Notes under the pieces: model-generated
What the model was told of the DNA's origin: nothing
Database searches by the model: none
The model's input: the letters and a program-made list of their open reading frames with translations, nothing else
Shown: one piece after another, positions 51,641 to 60,448 of the stretch
How positions within the stretch are numbered: position 1 is the first letter of the stretch
Layout of the letters: every line of letters starts with the position of its first letter
Source: CAWDPQ01 sp049642465
GTDB lineage: Bacteria; Acidobacteriota; Vicinamibacteria; Vicinamibacterales; 2-12-FULL-66-21
Length of the DNA stretch: 64,000 nt
Direction of reading: 5' to 3'
Assembly: GCA_049642465.1 (NCBI GenBank)
Contig: JBAROV010000224.1
Coordinates: 80,517 to 144,516, forward strand
Translations under genes and position numbers: made by a program

Positions 51641-52248
51641 TCCTCGTAGCCCTGATCGCTGGTGCCGGCGTGTACGCCTCAGGGGCGTCGCGTCAAGAAG
51701 TCGAAGTTGCCAGAACGTCGCTCTCGCAACTTCCGATGACGATCGCCAATTGGCATGGCCGCGATGCCGCTCCGTTCGACGACGACGTTGTCACGGCGCT
51801 CGGCGTGGACGACTACATCAACCGTCATTACGTCCGCGATGGCCATCCATCGGTCGCCATCTATGTCGGCTACTACGCGAGTCAGCGGCAGGGGGACACG
51901 ATTCACTCTCCGCAGAATTGCCTGCCCGGCGCGGGGTGGCGGCCAGTGGCTTTCGAGCGCGTCACCATTGATGCGGCTGGGACGCAGATTCCGGTCAATC
52001 GCTATCTCATTCAGAAGGGCATCGAGCGGCAAGCGGTCATTTACTGGTACCAAGGGCGCGGGCGTGTTGTCGCAAACGAGTACGCGAACAAGCTGTGGCT
52101 GATGTTCGATGCGGCCACGCTCGGCCGGACGAACGGATCGCTGGTGCGGATGATTACCCCTGTCGTCGGCGAGGCCGCGTCGGCCTTTGACGAGTTGTCC
52201 GCCTTCACCACGGCCGTTTTTCCAGGATTGACGCAGCATCTGCCTTAG
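51622..52248 (+). CDS. epsI: EpsI family exosortase-associated protein (DUF3485)
   Basis: The 208-residue product starts at the ATG at 51622 with GGAGG upstream, inside the end of the exosortase gene. It has an N-terminal hydrophobic anchor and the EpsI hallmark DTIHSPQNCLPGAGW, followed by YWYQGRGRVVANEYANK. EpsI proteins accompany exosortases, sometimes fused to them, and probably act in exopolysaccharide or sorting. Here the two are separate but translationally linked. Confidence 0.9.
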   Translation: MVARALILVALIAGAGVYASGASRQEVEVARTSLSQLPMTIANWHGRDAAPFDDDVVTALGVDDYINRHYVRDGHPSVAIYVGYYASQRQGDTIHSPQNCLPGAGWRPVAFERVTIDAAGTQIPVNRYLIQKGIERQAVIYWYQGRGRVVANEYANKLWLMFDAATLGRTNGSLVRMITPVVGEAASAFDELSAFTTAVFPGLTQHLP

Positions 52249-52335
52249 CAGCGGGTCGCGTCCGGCCTCGGTGGTCTGGCCGCTCTTCGCAAGAGACGCC
52301 GGGACGCTCGAGTGATTTAGGGAAGGGCAACTGTC

Positions 52336-54606
52336 ATGTCGGTTGGCTGTCGTCTCATCGCCGTGCTCGCCGTCGGGTTTCTGGCTTCAGCGTGCTCGCG
52401 TGACCCGGTTGCGACCTCGCAGAAGTACGTGGCGAGCGGCGACGAGTACGCCGCGAAGAACAATCGCGACGAAGCCATCATTCAGTACCGTAACGCGATC
52501 AAGGCGCGTCCGGACTGGCCGGAGCCCCACTACAAGCTGGCGAAGACCTACGAAGCGGGCGGCGATTACGTCAACGCCTACGCCGAGTACGCGCGGACCG
52601 CGGACATGGATCCGTCCAACGTCGACGCGCAGATCAGGGCGGGTACCCTTCTGCTCGTGGCTGGAGAGTTCTCGGCGGCTCGGACAAGAGCCGAACTGGC
52701 GCTCAAGGCAGATGCAAAGAACGTGGCCGCACACATCCTCCTCGGGAACGCGCACGCGGGGCTCAATGAACCCGGGTCCGCGCTCCGACAGATCGAACAG
52801 GCGATCAATCTCGAGCCTTCTTACGCGCCCGCGTGGACTGCGCTTGGCGCGGTGAAGTTCGTCGGCGGCGAACGGGATGAGGCTGCGGCGGCATTTCGCA
52901 AGGCGGTGGAGCTCGCGCCGCAATCCGTAGACGCGAGGCTGGCGCTCGCCAACTTCCAATGGGCGAGCGGCAACGTCAAAGAGACCGAATCTACGCTGAA
53001 AGCTGCGCTCGCACTCGACGACAAGAACATGGCGGCGCATCGCACGCTCGCGCTGCTCTACCTGAGCACGAACCGCGCGCCGCTCGCCGAGCCGCACTTC
53101 CAGAGGCTGGCGACGGACGCACGGGGCCAGCTGGCGCTCGCCGACTACTACATGGGACTGGGGCGGGCAGAGGACGCGTTAAAACTCATCGGCACGCTGG
53201 AGAAGTCTGCTGACGTGAGCACGGTACAGGCTGCGCGCCTCCGTCGCGCGTCGCTCGCCTACGCCGGCGGGCGGAAACCTGAGGCGCACAAGATCCTGGA
53301 CCGGATGCTGAAGGAGCGGCCGCGCAATGCAGAAGCGCGGGTCGCGAAGGCGCGCATGCTCATGGCCGATGGGGCGATTGCCGATGCGTTGGTTCAAGCG
53401 CGAGAAGCGGTGAAGGCCGATCCGACCCTGCCAAGCACCCACTACACCGTTGGGTTGGCGGCGCTCGCGGATCGCAAATTTGACGAAGCTGAAAAGGCGT
53501 TCGAGGAAGTCACGCGGCTGTCGCCCCGGGCCACCGGCGCGCAGCTTCAGCTTTCCAGGCTTCGGCTCGCGCGTGGCGAAGCGGCAGGTGCGCTCACCGC
53601 GGCTCGTGATGCCGCTCAGCAACGGCCTGATAGTCCCGAAGCGGCGATTCTCGTGTCACGCAGTCTGAGGGCACAGGGAGATGTGGCGAAGGCCTGGGCG
53701 GAGCTCTCGTCGAGAGTCGCGGCGCACCCGAAGTCCACGCCGCTTCATGTCGAAATGGGCTGGGTGGCGCTCGAGCGAAAGCAGTTTGACGCGGCGAGAA
53801 AATCATTCAACGAGGCCTTGACGCAGGCGCCGAACTCGATCGAGGCCCAGTCCGGTCTCGTCGCAACGCACCTGGCGGCCGGAGAGGTCGAGAAAGCACG
53901 ATCGCAGGTGGACAGCTGGCGGCGAGCGGCGCCGGGAAACAAGACGCTTGATGTGCTCGCGGCGCGCGTGGAACTGACGGCAGGAAAAGCGGCGGACGCT
54001 GAACGCATCCTCCAGTCGGTCGTCGCGTCCGACGCCACGCACCTCGAGGCCTACGAACTGCTTGGGCGTCTCTACGTGTCGCAGAAGCGCCTCGATAAAG
54101 CGATCGAGCAATACGAAGCCATCGCCGAACGATCGCCGTCGCCCACCGGTCCTCGCACGATGGCCGCCATGCTGCACGAATCGCGAGGCGATCGTGCGCG
54201 AGCGAAGCAAGTATACGAAGCGATCGTCGCCCGCGATCCCCGCGCCGGCATTGCCGCCAATAATCTCGCGTGGATGTATGCCGAAGACGGGCGGCTGGAT
54301 GAGGCGCTGCGCCTGGCGCGCGTGGCAAAAGATCAACTTCGACGCCGGCCGGAAGGGGAGGACACGCTCGGGTGGGTCCAATTGCGTAAAGGAGCGGCCG
54401 GCGATGCGATTGCCTCGTTCAGCCGCGCCGTCGAGCGGAGCCCGAACAATCCCGTGTATCACTACCACCTCGGTCTCGCATATCTCCAAAGCGGCGACAA
54501 ACAGCGAGGCCGGAGCGAGCTGCAACGCGCGCTTGAAATCAGCAAGGACTTCAACGGCGCAGACGACGCGCGGAAACAGCTGGCGCAATCCCCGAACGGA
54601 ACATAA
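52336..54606 (+). CDS. PrsT-like TPR lipoprotein of the exosortase system
   Basis: The 756-residue product has a lipoprotein signal peptide (lipobox LASAC near residue 20) and then tandem tetratricopeptide repeats throughout (for example NNRDEAIIQYRNAIKARPDWPEPHY and KRLDKAIEQYEAIAERSPS). Length and layout match the TPR lipoprotein PrsT found with PEP-CTERM/exosortase loci. It is thought to help assemble or export the associated exopolysaccharide. It is the last gene of the locus on this strand. Confidence 0.85.
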   Translation: MSVGCRLIAVLAVGFLASACSRDPVATSQKYVASGDEYAAKNNRDEAIIQYRNAIKARPDWPEPHYKLAKTYEAGGDYVNAYAEYARTADMDPSNVDAQIRAGTLLLVAGEFSAARTRAELALKADAKNVAAHILLGNAHAGLNEPGSALRQIEQAINLEPSYAPAWTALGAVKFVGGERDEAAAAFRKAVELAPQSVDARLALANFQWASGNVKETESTLKAALALDDKNMAAHRTLALLYLSTNRAPLAEPHFQRLATDARGQLALADYYMGLGRAEDALKLIGTLEKSADVSTVQAARLRRASLAYAGGRKPEAHKILDRMLKERPRNAEARVAKARMLMADGAIADALVQAREAVKADPTLPSTHYTVGLAALADRKFDEAEKAFEEVTRLSPRATGAQLQLSRLRLARGEAAGALTAARDAAQQRPDSPEAAILVSRSLRAQGDVAKAWAELSSRVAAHPKSTPLHVEMGWVALERKQFDAARKSFNEALTQAPNSIEAQSGLVATHLAAGEVEKARSQVDSWRRAAPGNKTLDVLAARVELTAGKAADAERILQSVVASDATHLEAYELLGRLYVSQKRLDKAIEQYEAIAERSPSPTGPRTMAAMLHESRGDRARAKQVYEAIVARDPRAGIAANNLAWMYAEDGRLDEALRLARVAKDQLRRRPEGEDTLGWVQLRKGAAGDAIASFSRAVERSPNNPVYHYHLGLAYLQSGDKQRGRSELQRALEISKDFNGADDARKQLAQSPNGT

Positions 54607-54641
54607 GTCTAGTCGCTAGTCGCTAGTCGTTAGTCTTTGGT
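54605..54641. repeat. Heptamer repeat (AGTCGCT) after the TPR lipoprotein gene
   Basis: Units AGTCGCT, AGTCGCT, AGTCGTT and AGTCTTT occur in tandem with period 7 directly after the stop. The spacer separates two convergent genes. Confidence 0.65.
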
Positions 54642-54654
54642 CCGAGCCCCGAGA

Positions 54655-56157
54655 CTACTCAGTCCCTCTGAACTGCAGCGCTTCGGCCAAATGCTCGGCC
54701 GAGACCACGTCAGAGGCTTCGAGATCTGCGATCGTCCGGGAGATGCGCAACAAGCGATCGAAGCCTCGTGCGGTCATGGCGAGCTTCTCCAGCGCCTTCG
54801 CCAGCATCCGCCTGCCCGCCGCGTCCAGTGCGACGTGAGCTCGAAGGGCACGTCCCTGCAGTTGCGCGTTGAGCCGTCCCCCGCGCGCGAACTGTCGCAT
54901 TCTCGCCTGAACGACGCGATCTCGAATCCTCTCGGACGGCTCGCCTGTGGCAGGCCGCTCCAGGTCGCGCGCGGAAACGGCGCTGACCACGACTGACAAA
55001 TCGATGCGATCGCGAAGCGGTCCCGACAATCGTGCCGCGTAGCGCTCCGCCTGGACTGGCGTGCATCGACAGGCGCGTGACTCGTCGCCGAGATACCCGC
55101 ACGGACACGGATTCATCGCCCCAATCAACATGAAACGCGCCGGGAAGAGGGCCGTTCTTGCAGCGCGGGCAATGCGCACGCAGCCCTCCTCCAGCGGTTG
55201 GCGGAGCACTTCGAGCACGCGCCGGCTGAACTCCGGCATCTCGTCGAGGAACAGGACGCCATGGTGGGCGAGGCTGATCTCTCCGGGGCGGGGGAGCGAG
55301 CCACCTCCGACCAGCGCGACATCCGACGCGGTGTGGTGCGGCGCCCGAAACGGCCGGTGCGTCATGACACCGCTCCCGGGTGCAATCAATCCCGCAACGG
55401 AGTGGATGGACGTAACTTCGAGCGCCTCGTCGAACGTCAAGGGTGGCAGGATCCCCGCCACGCGCCTCGCCATCATCGTCTTGCCCGAACCCGGGGGGCC
55501 TACGAGCAGCGTGTTGTGACCACCGGCCGCCGCAATTTCAAGCGCTCTTCGAGCCAGTAGTTGTCCGTGCACATCTGCAAAGTCGCCGTCGGGGGAGGAG
55601 TGCTCGATCTGGGCAGGGGGCGCGGACGGGGGGGCTCGGTAGGCGTTGGGATCGTTGAGCGCCGCGACGGCCTGCGTCAGTGATTCGACGGCGTACAGCT
55701 CGAGACCAGCAACGACAGAAGCCTCGCCGTGGTTGGACCGTGGCAGCAGCAGCGCCCGAAAGCGCTCGCGGCGCGCCGCTGCTGCGACCGGCAACACACC
55801 TCGCGCTGCCTGGATACTGCCGTCGAGCGACAATCCGCCAATGAGCAGCACATCGTCCACGTCGCGGCGGTGGAGCAGACCGGCAGCGGCGAGCACGGCA
55901 ACAGCAATTGGCAGGTCGAAGGACCCGCCTTCCTTTCGAACGTCCGCTGGTGCCAGGTTCACCGTGATCCGGTGCGGCGGAAACGTGAACCCGGAGTTGC
56001 GGATGGCGCTCCGCACGCGATCGCGACTCTCGCGAACGCTGGCGTCCGGAAGTCCAACCATCGTGAAGGCGGGGAGTCCAAACGAGACGTCTACTTCAAC
56101 GTGGATCGTGTAGGCCTCGATGCCGAAGACCGCCGCGGTTCGTACGCGCGCAAGCAC
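54655..56157 (-). CDS. YifB/ComM family Mg-chelatase-like AAA+ ATPase
   Basis: The 500-residue protein has an N-terminal Lon-protease-like domain (FGLPAFTMVGLPDASVRESRDRVRSA) and an AAA+ domain with Walker A GPPGSGKT, VHGQLLARRALEIAAAGG and FLDEMPEFSRRVLEVLRQPLE. A C-terminal Mg-chelatase-like helical region has a four-Cys pattern (CPCGYLGDESRACRCT). ComM is the homologous branch-migration helicase used in natural transformation. It is convergent with the exosortase locus. Confidence 0.9.
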   Translation of the reverse strand: MLARVRTAAVFGIEAYTIHVEVDVSFGLPAFTMVGLPDASVRESRDRVRSAIRNSGFTFPPHRITVNLAPADVRKEGGSFDLPIAVAVLAAAGLLHRRDVDDVLLIGGLSLDGSIQAARGVLPVAAAARRERFRALLLPRSNHGEASVVAGLELYAVESLTQAVAALNDPNAYRAPPSAPPAQIEHSSPDGDFADVHGQLLARRALEIAAAGGHNTLLVGPPGSGKTMMARRVAGILPPLTFDEALEVTSIHSVAGLIAPGSGVMTHRPFRAPHHTASDVALVGGGSLPRPGEISLAHHGVLFLDEMPEFSRRVLEVLRQPLEEGCVRIARAARTALFPARFMLIGAMNPCPCGYLGDESRACRCTPVQAERYAARLSGPLRDRIDLSVVVSAVSARDLERPATGEPSERIRDRVVQARMRQFARGGRLNAQLQGRALRAHVALDAAGRRMLAKALEKLAMTARGFDRLLRISRTIADLEASDVVSAEHLAEALQFRGTE

Positions 56158-56281
56158 GCCGCACGGGAATGCAAGCGACTCGTCGTTTCGGTTTACAGGA
56201 ACTTAGCTGGCCAAATGGGGTCAACCGTCGCAGTTTCTGCGACGGTGTCGCCAGGAGGAGTACGAAATACTGACGACGTGT

Positions 56282-57997
56282 TCAGCGCGCTCGGATCGTC
56301 AGCCTGGTGCCCGGAATAATCTGCGAGCCGCTCAGGCGATTCAGGCTCTTGATGCGTTCGACGGTGGTGTCAAACAGGCGAGCGATGGACGAAAGAGTGT
56401 CACCCCTCTTGACCCGATAGGTGACCGGAGCGCTTGACGCCCGAACGGGGGTTGTTGCTGCCACTCGTGCGCTGCCGGTTATCGCTCGAGAGGCCACTTC
56501 CGATGGCGCGGTACGCTCGGTTCGCGCGGCGAGCAGCGTTGCCGGGGCGCGTGGAATGATGAGGCCCTGGCCGGGATTGACGCGCGCCTTCACCGACAGG
56601 TGATTGGCGCCCGCGAGCTCCGCGCGGCTGACGCGCAGCTTCCGCGCAATCGATGTCAGCGTTTCACCGCGCTTGACCGTGTACCAGTTCAACGAAACGA
56701 ACTCGGTCGGCGAGGCCGAGGCGAGGCGAGTGGTGAATTGGTCGGCCGTGCCGAGCGGCACTTTGACCTCGTATTGCGGATAGCGTACCGGGGTCGTCCA
56801 CCGGCGCAGTTCCGGGTTCAGCGACTGGATTTCATCAATCGATGAACCGGTCCACTCCGCCACACGACGGAGGTCGATCGCGCGGGGCACCGCGACCTTT
56901 TCATATTCAATCGGGTCGGCTGGCGTAATGTTGAATCCGTACTGCGCCGGGTTCTTGGCCACGACGATGGCAGCAAGAATCAGCGGAACGTACTCGCGCG
57001 TTTCACGCGGCAGATACTTGGACGATTGAGCGAGCGACCAGAAATCGTCACGCCCGGAACGCCGGAGCGCGCGCTGCAGGCGCCCCAGCCCGCCGTTGTA
57101 AGCCGCGAGCACCAGGTGCCAGTCGCCGTTGAAGAGTCTGTGGAGCGACTTCAGGTACTTGGCGGCGGCGATCGTCGCTTTCTCCGGATCCGCGCGCTCA
57201 TCGATATACCAGTCGAACTTCAAGCCCTGCTCTCGCGCCGTTGGCTTCATGAACTGCCACGGTCCCTTGGCATTCGCCTTCGACAGCGCCGTTGGCTTGA
57301 ATCCGCTTTCGATGATGGGGATGTAAGCGAGATCGAGCGGCAGCCCTTCGGCCCTGAAGACGTTCTGAATCATGGGCAGGTATTTGGTGCCGCGCGTCAG
57401 ACTTTCGGCGATGTAATCGCGAAGCCGTCCCTGCATCAATTCGACGTAGGCAAGCACTCGCGAATTCTGCGGAATGGGAACGTCGTGCTTGGTTGCGGCC
57501 AGGTCCGCTTCAACCGCCGCCGTGGTTTCGGCGTCGGCAGCCGGCTTCGGGAACGTCGCAATCTTCAGCAGTTCGTCAATGGAGGCGGGCTCCGACTTGC
57601 TTTCCGCAAACCCGTCCCCCTGCGCCAGGACGGTCACCTCATGAGCGTTGATGCGATCGACAAGGCGGTCGAAATGCTCGCGCAGACGCGCATCGGTGCG
57701 GCCGCCGTAAGGGGACTCGAGCAGGACGTCTATCGCGCGGTCGAATTCAAACCGAGCTCTATCCAGGTGTCCGAGCTTCAGCTCACGCTCGCCGGCCGCA
57801 AAGTGGGCCTGGGACGTCGCGATGAGCGTCGTGATCGGATCGGGAGGCGGAGGTGTCGGCGCCGGGATCGCCGCCGCAGGTGCCTTCGATGGCATGACGG
57901 GCTTCTGCGGTTTCGGGTTCGAACCGCAAGCCGCTGTGGCAACGATTGTCGCGACTCCGAAGGCTGCCAGCAGCAGCCGGGCACGCATGGGCTTCAT
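56282..57997 (-). CDS. MltD-like lytic transglycosylase with LysM domains
   Basis: The 571-residue product starts at the ATG at 57997 and has a lipobox (ATAAC near residue 21). The SLT domain has the catalytic Glu in IPIIESGFKPTALS and AAYNGGLGRL, which marks MltD-type enzymes. Two C-terminal LysM domains (NWYTVKRGETLTSIARKLRV and VTYRVKRGDTLSSIARLFD) bind peptidoglycan. It is preceded by a 287-bp leader. It probably cleaves the glycan backbone during wall remodelling. Confidence 0.9.
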   Translation of the reverse strand: MKPMRARLLLAAFGVATIVATAACGSNPKPQKPVMPSKAPAAAIPAPTPPPPDPITTLIATSQAHFAAGERELKLGHLDRARFEFDRAIDVLLESPYGGRTDARLREHFDRLVDRINAHEVTVLAQGDGFAESKSEPASIDELLKIATFPKPAADAETTAAVEADLAATKHDVPIPQNSRVLAYVELMQGRLRDYIAESLTRGTKYLPMIQNVFRAEGLPLDLAYIPIIESGFKPTALSKANAKGPWQFMKPTAREQGLKFDWYIDERADPEKATIAAAKYLKSLHRLFNGDWHLVLAAYNGGLGRLQRALRRSGRDDFWSLAQSSKYLPRETREYVPLILAAIVVAKNPAQYGFNITPADPIEYEKVAVPRAIDLRRVAEWTGSSIDEIQSLNPELRRWTTPVRYPQYEVKVPLGTADQFTTRLASASPTEFVSLNWYTVKRGETLTSIARKLRVSRAELAGANHLSVKARVNPGQGLIIPRAPATLLAARTERTAPSEVASRAITGSARVAATTPVRASSAPVTYRVKRGDTLSSIARLFDTTVERIKSLNRLSGSQIIPGTRLTIRAR

Positions 57998-58284
57998 CGC
58001 AGGCGCTCCCGTGAGGACGTCGGGCTTATGCACGAGCTCGTCGTTGTGCAAGCCAAATGCCCTGTTGAGGTCCCCTCCAGGTGGTCTTGCGCACCGCTTG
58101 CGCGAACCCATCCCCGGAGACTCCCATTTCAAGACTGTGGTCGGCCAGTGCCGGCAACGACAGTTTGCGTATTCCCCGACGCGTGGGAAACCCTGAGTAA
58201 TGCTGGGGCGGCCAGCATAGCATTTAGCCGATATCCAGGTCAACCTTAAGGCCAATTGGCTCAACAGTAACGCGCCTAAGCCGA
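57998..58284 (-). other. 287-bp leader upstream of the transglycosylase gene
   Basis: No gene or repeat is visible. Several short hairpins can be drawn, but no known riboswitch core was recognised. It may hold a long 5' leader or a separate promoter for the transglycosylase. Confidence 0.4.
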
Positions 58285-60072
58285 CTAGCGTCGCAGCCCC
58301 GATTCGACAAACAAACGGTGCTGTTCGCCAAGATCCCTTGCCGCCGGAGTAACAATTGAGCGATCGCCGATCACGATTTTGCGCCCTTGCCGCAGGGCTT
58401 GCCGGACGTCTTCTTCGCAGACGAAGTCTGCAGCTTTTTCAGCCACCAGTTCAGGCGCCCGGGGAGGGGTGGATTCGGCTCGTTCCGCTGTCTGGTCGGG
58501 CCGGTGTTCTGCCGGCCGGTCAGCCGCAGGCGGCGTATACCCTCGCGAGACGAGGAACTGGTCAATCCGCCTGGCCAGGGACTCGGCCGCGATTCCCCGT
58601 GAAGGCGCCACGACGGGCGCTCGTGGCAGCGGCGCCGCGCCAGCGTTCGTTTGTGCGACCGGTTGCGGCCTGACAACTGCCGGGGTGACCTCGTAAGCGA
58701 GCCGCTTGATGTTGAGCAGGTGCCGCGGGGAGATGTTGTCGGACGTGATATTCCCGCCGTAGCCACCACACCCCAGCGTCATCGACGGATCCAGACCTGT
58801 CGTCAGACCAATCGATCCATGCGTCGTCGGCGTATTGACGACGATGCGGTAGGCGGGCTTCTTGAGGCCGAATTGCAGAATGATCTCGTCGTTGCGAGAG
58901 TGGATGGACATCGTGTGTCCCATCCCGCCGTAACGCAGAATCTGTTTGCAGCGCTCGCAGCCCTCGCGCCAGTCGCTGACGACGTAGAACGAGAGGACGG
59001 GACAGAGCTTCTCGATCGACAGCGGGTAATCGCGCCCCACGCCAGCCAGCTCCGCCAGGAGTACACGCGTGTGCGGCGGCACGGTGATTCCAGCCTGCTG
59101 CGCAATGTACGTGGCCGGACGTCCAACGAGCGCGGGGTTGGGCAACCGCTGAGGGGAAACCAGGACCCGCCCGACTGCCTCAATCTCTGACGACGACATG
59201 AAGTGGCCGCCGTTCGCCGCGAACTGCCGCTTGACCTCCTCCACGAGTGGCGCATCGACCACGACCGAGTTTTCCGAGGAGCACAGCACGCCGTTGTCGA
59301 AGGTTTTGCCGGTGACGATGTCGCGAACGGCCTTGACGACGTCGGCGCTGCGCTCGATATAGGCCGGGGCATTGCCCGGCCCCACGCCGTAGGCAGGCTT
59401 TCCAGCGCTGTATGCCGCGCGGACCAGTCCCATGCCACCCGTCGCGAGGATGACGGCTGTTTCGCGAGCCTTCATCAACTCCTGAGTGCCCTCGAGGGTT
59501 ATCGTCGTCATCCAATTGATCGCGCCTTCAGGCGCGCCGGCCTTCCGCGCCCCTTCGTGCATGATTTCGGCAACCCGAGTAATGCAACGAACGGCGGCAG
59601 GATGGGGGCTCAGGACGATTGGGCAACGTGCCTTAATCGAGATCAGGATCTTGTAGATGGCTGTCGAGGTTGGGTTGGTCGATGGGACGACCGCCGCAAC
59701 CACGCCGAACGGCTCGGCAATCTCGATTACCTTCCGATCCTCGTGGCGGGCCACCACCCCTACGGTCTTCATCGGCCGGATGAAGCGGTAGACCTTCTCT
59801 GACGAAAAGAGATTCTTCTGAACCTTGTCGGCAACCACGCCGTAGCCCGTCTCCTGGTGGGCGAGCACAGCCAGAGATTCGGCCTGCGGCGTGACCGCGG
59901 CCGCCATGGCGTCAACGATGGAGTCGATTTGTTCCTGCGTGAGTTCGGCGAGGATCGGCGCTGCGTCTTTCGCCCTCCGGGCGAGCGTCCGCGCTTCCTG
60001 GACGGATGCGAGGTCGCGGTCGTCCCTCGACGTCGCTCGGGACGACCCTGAGCCGGTCGAAGGGTCTGACAT
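58285..60072 (-). CDS. BMC-type acylating aldehyde dehydrogenase with repeat-derived N-terminus and C-terminal extension
   Basis: The 595-residue product is a CoA-acylating aldehyde dehydrogenase of the EutE/PduP type. It has ATGGMGLVRAAYSAGKPAYGVGPGNAP and the catalytic Cys264 in DNGVLCSSENSV, and the CoA/NAD region HTMSIHSRND. Residues 2-20 are encoded by a REP-like palindrome. After the catalytic domain (about residue 455) comes a Pro/Ala-rich linker and a terminal module (CEEDVRQALRQGRKIVIGDRSIVTPAARD). This enzyme turns an aldehyde into acyl-CoA, normally inside a microcompartment. It abuts the BMC-H gene upstream with no gap. Confidence 0.88.
   Translation of the reverse strand: MSDPSTGSGSSRATSRDDRDLASVQEARTLARRAKDAAPILAELTQEQIDSIVDAMAAAVTPQAESLAVLAHQETGYGVVADKVQKNLFSSEKVYRFIRPMKTVGVVARHEDRKVIEIAEPFGVVAAVVPSTNPTSTAIYKILISIKARCPIVLSPHPAAVRCITRVAEIMHEGARKAGAPEGAINWMTTITLEGTQELMKARETAVILATGGMGLVRAAYSAGKPAYGVGPGNAPAYIERSADVVKAVRDIVTGKTFDNGVLCSSENSVVVDAPLVEEVKRQFAANGGHFMSSSEIEAVGRVLVSPQRLPNPALVGRPATYIAQQAGITVPPHTRVLLAELAGVGRDYPLSIEKLCPVLSFYVVSDWREGCERCKQILRYGGMGHTMSIHSRNDEIILQFGLKKPAYRIVVNTPTTHGSIGLTTGLDPSMTLGCGGYGGNITSDNISPRHLLNIKRLAYEVTPAVVRPQPVAQTNAGAAPLPRAPVVAPSRGIAAESLARRIDQFLVSRGYTPPAADRPAEHRPDQTAERAESTPPRAPELVAEKAADFVCEEDVRQALRQGRKIVIGDRSIVTPAARDLGEQHRLFVESGLRR
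60022..60066. repeat. REP-like palindrome inside the aldehyde dehydrogenase gene
   Basis: GTCCCTCGACGTCGCTCGGG followed by ACGACCCTGAGCCGGTCGAA matches the element upstream of secA in most positions. On the minus strand it encodes residues 3-17 of the aldehyde dehydrogenase. Confidence 0.75.
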
Positions 60073-60366
60073 TTACGACGCCTTTGCGTCTTTGACCTTC
60101 GGAAGCACCTTTTCGACTTCGGAATGTGGCCGAGGGATGACGTGAACGGAGATGAGCTCGCCAACGCGTCGAGCGGCGGCGGCGCCGGCATCAGTGGCAG
60201 CCTTGACTGCGCCCACATCGCCCCGCACGAGGACGGTGACGTATCCGGCGCCGATATATTCCTTGCCGACCAGTACGACGTTGGCCGCTTTCACCATTGC
60301 ATCGGCGGCCTCAATCGATCCGATCAGACCCTTCGTCTCTATCATCCCGAGCGCTTCGAGTGCCAT
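60073..60366 (-). CDS. BMC-H microcompartment shell protein
   Basis: The 97-residue protein is a single BMC domain. It begins MALEALGMIETKGLIGSIEAADAMVKAANV and has the pore-loop region (EYIGAGYVTVLVRGDVGAV), as in hexameric BMC-H proteins. It forms hexamers that tile the shell facets. Its stop abuts the start of the aldehyde dehydrogenase gene, so the two are cotranscribed. No BMC-P, BMC-T, PduL-type phosphotransacylase or signature enzyme is in the window. Confidence 0.95.
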   Translation of the reverse strand: MALEALGMIETKGLIGSIEAADAMVKAANVVLVGKEYIGAGYVTVLVRGDVGAVKAATDAGAAAARRVGELISVHVIPRPHSEVEKVLPKVKDAKAS

Positions 60367-60448
60367 TTTGACTGGATCCTGTTGAACCTGCGAAGGCTAG
60401 CATATTGCCGTACGACGAACAACTGCGGTACCATCGCGGCCACTTCGC

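Noticed and set aside
57026..58249. 407-residue plus-strand frame opposite the MltD gene
   Set aside because: Antisense to a transglycosylase with LysM and SLT signatures; no motif.
57998..58284. c-di-AMP or c-di-GMP riboswitch before the transglycosylase
   Set aside because: The conserved core sequences of these riboswitches were not found by eye.
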